The notes beneath the pieces were generated by a model. It searched no databases, was not told where the DNA came from, and worked only from the letters and a program-made list of their open reading frames with translations. From Roseicyclus sp965662675 (GTDB lineage: Bacteria > Pseudomonadota > Alphaproteobacteria > Rhodobacterales > Rhodobacteraceae): DNA of 8,882 nt. Shown one piece after another: positions 7,188-8,882 of this stretch (positions are counted from its first letter, which is position 1; the number at the start of each line of letters is the position of its first letter). A program made the translations under genes and the position numbers. The stretch lies in contig NZ_CBFIIK010000107.1 of NCBI RefSeq assembly GCF_965662675.1, positions 1 through 8,882 on the forward strand, given 5' to 3'.

Positions 7188-7645
7188 GCGTTATCCCCTC
7201 GGACCATGGTGAAAAATTCGACCTTGGTGGCCGCTGCGCGGGTGGCGCGGGCCTGCTTCAGCGCCTCGGCTTCGGCGCGCAAGGGGGTCAAGATCGCGAC
7301 CTCGATCGCCGCTCCTCGCCCGTCTTCGCACAGCGCATCGATCAAAGCCGCAGTCAGCGCCGCCGCCTTGTCACGCCCCTGCACATGGCCATGACCCACA
7401 ACACCCGACGACAGCCGCACCGCGCAGCGCGTCACCGTCATCTCGCCCAAATTGAAAGGCGCACCCACAGCACCGGCCCGACCACGCAGCATCACCGTGC
7501 CAATCTCGGGCGCGCGCAAGACGTCATGCGCGGGAAGATCAGGCGCATAGGCCGCGAACAGCGCGCAAAGCCGTGCGGCGGGTGCCTTGGCCAGTGTCGA
7601 AAGCCGCGCTTGGCGGGCGATGATCGCAGGGTCGGTGACAGACAT
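7184..7645 (-). CDS. phnG: C-P lyase core subunit PhnG
   Basis: 153 aa (E. coli 150). The family is recognised from GAPFNLGEMTVTRCAVRL in mid-protein, followed by GHGHVQGRDKAAALTAALIDAL, matching the conserved VTR and GRDK-ALIDAL blocks of PhnG. PhnG is a small subunit of the Phn(GHIJ)2 core and helps PhnI attach phosphonate to the ribose of ATP. It is the first gene of the leftward operon and starts 99 bp from phnF. Its ribosome binding site is weak: only GGA and AAAG-like stretches precede the ATG at 7645. The AT-rich operator-like region begins within 8 bp of the start codon, so a bound repressor could block transcription right at the promoter. Confidence 0.95.
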   Translation of the reverse strand: MSVTDPAIIARQARLSTLAKAPAARLCALFAAYAPDLPAHDVLRAPEIGTVMLRGRAGAVGAPFNLGEMTVTRCAVRLSSGVVGHGHVQGRDKAAALTAALIDALCEDGRGAAIEVAILTPLRAEAEALKQARATRAAATKVEFFTMVRGDNA

Positions 7646-7652
7646 CTTTGCA

Positions 7653-7682
7653 AGTTGTCCATTTATTTATACAACTATACAA
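7653..7682. promoter_or_regulatory. Probable PhnF operator and phnG/phnF promoter core
   Basis: This AT-rich island in GC-rich DNA sits between the divergent phnG and phnF. It contains a perfect inverted repeat AGTTGT (7653-7658) - 12 nt - ACAACT (7671-7676). The half-site TATACAA also occurs twice in tandem (7668-7674 and 7676-7682), 8 bp apart. TTGT/ACAA half-sites with TA steps fit the operators of GntR regulators of the HutC subfamily, to which PhnF belongs. Minus-strand TATAGT/TATAAA and plus-strand TATACA stretches could serve as -10 elements for phnG and phnF, but no convincing -35 with 17-nt spacing was found. Binding and transcription start sites are inferred. Confidence 0.55.
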
Positions 7683-7744
7683 ATCTGATCTCACACCGCC
7701 CGCCTTGGCACAAGGGGGCAAGATATGAAGTTTTGGTGACACCG

Positions 7745-8461
7745 ATGGGCAGATCCCCGCTTTGGACCGCGATCCGCGATCAGATCGCCGCAGATATCGC
7801 GCGCGGCCATTATGGTCCGGGCGACAGGCTACCGACCGAGGCGCATCTGTCGGAGCGCTTTGGCGTCAACCGCCACACGCTGCGCCGCGCGCTCGCCGAT
7901 CTTGCGGCCTCGGGCATGGTGCATGCACGGCGGGGTGCGGGTGTGTTCGTGCGCCACAGGCCCACCGCCTATCCGCTGGGTCGTCGGGTGCGGTTTCACC
8001 AAAACCTCATGGCGGCGGGTCGGGTGCCGGATCGGCGCATCCTGCGGCTCGAAACCCGCGCCGCCGACGCGCGCGAGGCATCGGCCCTTGCCCTTGCCCC
8101 CGACGCACAAGTCCATGTCTTCGAAGGGCTGAGCCTTGCCGATGGCGCGCCGATTGCGCTGTTCACATCCGTCTTTCCCGCCCTGCGCTTTCCGGGGCTG
8201 TTGGACAATCTGCGCGCCAATCCTTCGGTCACAGCCGCCTTGGCCGCCGAAGGGCTGCCCGACTACACCCGCGCCAGCACAGAGATCACCGCCAAATCTG
8301 CCAGCCCCACCCTTGCCGCACAGCTTCAAATTCAAACCGGTGCAGCGCTTCTGCGCACGGTGGCGATCAATGTCGATGGCGCGAGCCAGCCCGTCGAATA
8401 TGGCCGCACATGGTTCGCGGGCGAACGCGTGGCGCTGACGCTTGGGGCCGAGGACAGCTAA
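7745..8461 (+). CDS. phnF: GntR/HutC-family transcriptional regulator PhnF
   Basis: 238 aa (E. coli PhnF 241). The N-terminal GntR winged helix-turn-helix spans about 5-70: LWTAIRDQIAADIARG, GDRLPTEAHLSERFGVNRHTL (22-46), and the wing HARRGAGVFVR. The C-terminal effector-binding UTRA domain spans about 80-234, with VHVFEGLSLADGAPIALF and QPVEYGRTWFAGERVAL. PhnF proteins usually repress phn genes and respond to phosphate-pathway metabolites; here it most likely controls the divergent phnG operon and itself. The start is uncertain. ATG 7745 gives the expected length but has no good ribosome binding site, while an in-frame GTG at 7736 overlaps the stop of a four-codon frame (MKFW) that has an excellent AAGGGGG site. 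Either start leaves the DNA-binding domain intact. Confidence 0.93.
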   Translation: MGRSPLWTAIRDQIAADIARGHYGPGDRLPTEAHLSERFGVNRHTLRRALADLAASGMVHARRGAGVFVRHRPTAYPLGRRVRFHQNLMAAGRVPDRRILRLETRAADAREASALALAPDAQVHVFEGLSLADGAPIALFTSVFPALRFPGLLDNLRANPSVTAALAAEGLPDYTRASTEITAKSASPTLAAQLQIQTGAALLRTVAINVDGASQPVEYGRTWFAGERVALTLGAEDS

Positions 8462-8471
8462 AGCCCCCGCG

Positions 8472-8495
8472 CCTTCATCTTTCCGAAAATACGCG
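8472..8495 (+). repeat. 24-bp intergenic repeat, copy 3
   Basis: Begins CCTTCATCTTTCC and differs from copies 1 and 2 by A-to-G at the 14th base and at the last base. It lies 10 bp after the phnF stop, between phnF and the convergent monooxygenase gene, just as copy 1 lies shortly after the stop of the TIM-barrel gene. The shared position in convergent gaps suggests a dispersed intergenic element rather than coding sequence. Confidence 0.75.
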
Positions 8496-8512
8496 CATCC
8501 TGCAATCGCCAC

Positions 8513-8537
8513 ACGCGCCACATCGAAGCCGGCGCGT
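8513..8537. terminator. Hairpin between convergent phnF and the monooxygenase gene
   Basis: A perfect 7-bp inverted repeat, ACGCGCC (8513-8519) and GGCGCGT (8531-8537) with an 11-nt loop, lies in the convergent gap and touches the last base of the minus-strand stop codon. It could act as a shared terminator. No T-run follows on either strand, so it may equally be Rho-dependent context or chance pairing in GC-rich DNA. Confidence 0.35.
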
Positions 8538-8882
8538 TAGCCCAGCCGCGCGCCGGGCGGGATCGTCGGGGGCGCAGCGTTCAGGGCCTCCATCGCGAAA
8601 CCGGCCGCCGCCTTGTAGCCCGCCATGAAGGCTGCGCGCTCTTCGGGCGGGATCACGGTGTCGATATCGTCGAACACCCCGCCCGAGCGCTCGTCGAGGA
8701 GGTTCAGCAGACCAAAGGGCCCCGCACCACGGTTGCGCAACTGCACCGCCGAGATGGGCCCGCAAAGCTTGGCGTCATAGGCGGCAAGCGCCTCAGGCGT
8801 CACGCCATGCGCCAGCATCATCGCCCCCAGCACCCGCCCATCGACGATGGCCTGGCTCGCCCCGTTCGACCCGGTGGGATAC
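8537..8882 (-). CDS. Flavoprotein monooxygenase, C-terminal part (truncated by window edge)
   Basis: The frame is open to the right edge, so only the last 114 or so residues are present. The leading stretch YPTGSNGASQAIVDGRVL resembles the third FAD-contacting motif of group A flavin-dependent hydroxylases (salicylate hydroxylase / UbiH / PhzS type), usually written as GD or YP..G.NGA.QAI.DA..LA. The rest, including IPPEERAAFMAGYKAAAGFA, resembles the helical tail of such enzymes. These enzymes use NAD(P)H and O2 to hydroxylate aromatic or similar substrates; the substrate cannot be told from this part. The downstream Met at 8833 lies inside the motif region and is not the true start. It converges with phnF across a 75-bp gap and is probably unrelated to phosphonate use. 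Confidence 0.75.
   Translation of the reverse strand, partial: YPTGSNGASQAIVDGRVLGAMMLAHGVTPEALAAYDAKLCGPISAVQLRNRGAGPFGLLNLLDERSGGVFDDIDTVIPPEERAAFMAGYKAAAGFAMEALNAAPPTIPPGARLG

Noticed and set aside
5547..7394. Long open frame on the plus strand (615 codons) opposite phnI and phnH
   Set aside because: It is antisense to well-conserved phnI/phnH/phnG, has the Arg/Gly/His-rich make-up typical of antisense frames in GC-rich DNA, and resembles no family I know.
7633..7650. CTGTCAC on the minus strand at the phnG start as part of a Pho box
   Set aside because: Only one half-site matches, the sequence 11 bp upstream does not, and it lies within the phnG start codon region.
1..8882. CRISPR arrays, tRNA or rRNA genes, insertion sequences
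   Set aside because: No regular repeat-spacer series, no tRNA-like cloverleaf or CCA-ended arms, no rRNA motifs and no transposase-like frame were found; nearly all sequence is explained by genes.

Overview
The window is GC-rich, tightly packed DNA holding the core of a carbon-phosphorus (C-P) lyase gene cluster, which breaks down alkylphosphonates to release phosphate. The order phnF | phnG-H-I-J-K-L-N, the DUF1045-type 2H gene, the codon use and a short intergenic repeat all point to an alphaproteobacterium, most likely a Rhodobacterales (Paracoccaceae/Roseobacter-type) member. The taxon is inferred from gene similarity and style, not from a search.

Layout, left to right. (1) The 3' part of a xylose-isomerase-like TIM-barrel gene on + (1-669, cut by the window edge). 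(2) A convergent intergenic gap with a short repeat and a GC hairpin (670-793). (3) phnM on - (794-1960). (4) A DUF1045 / 2H-phosphoesterase gene on + (1987-2673), lying opposite to the genes on both sides. (5) phnN, phnL, phnK, phnJ, phnI, phnH and phnG on -, transcribed leftwards from 7645 to 2655, with 4-bp overlaps or gaps of only a few bases except at phnJ-phnK. (6) A 99-bp AT-rich divergent control region (7646-7744). (7) phnF, a GntR/HutC-type repressor, on + (7745-8461). (8) A second convergent gap with another repeat copy and hairpin. (9) The 3' end of a flavoprotein monooxygenase gene on - (8537-8882, cut by the window edge).

How the genes fit together, from known C-P lyase biochemistry. 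PhnI with PhnG, PhnH and the ATPases PhnK/PhnL attaches the phosphonate to the ribose of ATP. PhnM removes pyrophosphate. PhnJ, a radical-SAM enzyme, cleaves the C-P bond and leaves ribose 1,2-cyclic phosphate 5-phosphate. A phosphodiesterase opens the ring: PhnP in E. coli, but here no phnP is present and the 2H protein is the obvious candidate. PhnN then turns ribose 1,5-bisphosphate into PRPP. PhnF probably represses from the divergent region. No transporter (phnCDE) lies in the window.

The most notable points are the 2H gene inverted inside the operon, with almost no room for separate promoters; the missing phnP that this gene may replace; and a family of three 24-bp intergenic repeats, one of which sits inside the operon and supplies part of the phnK ribosome binding site.
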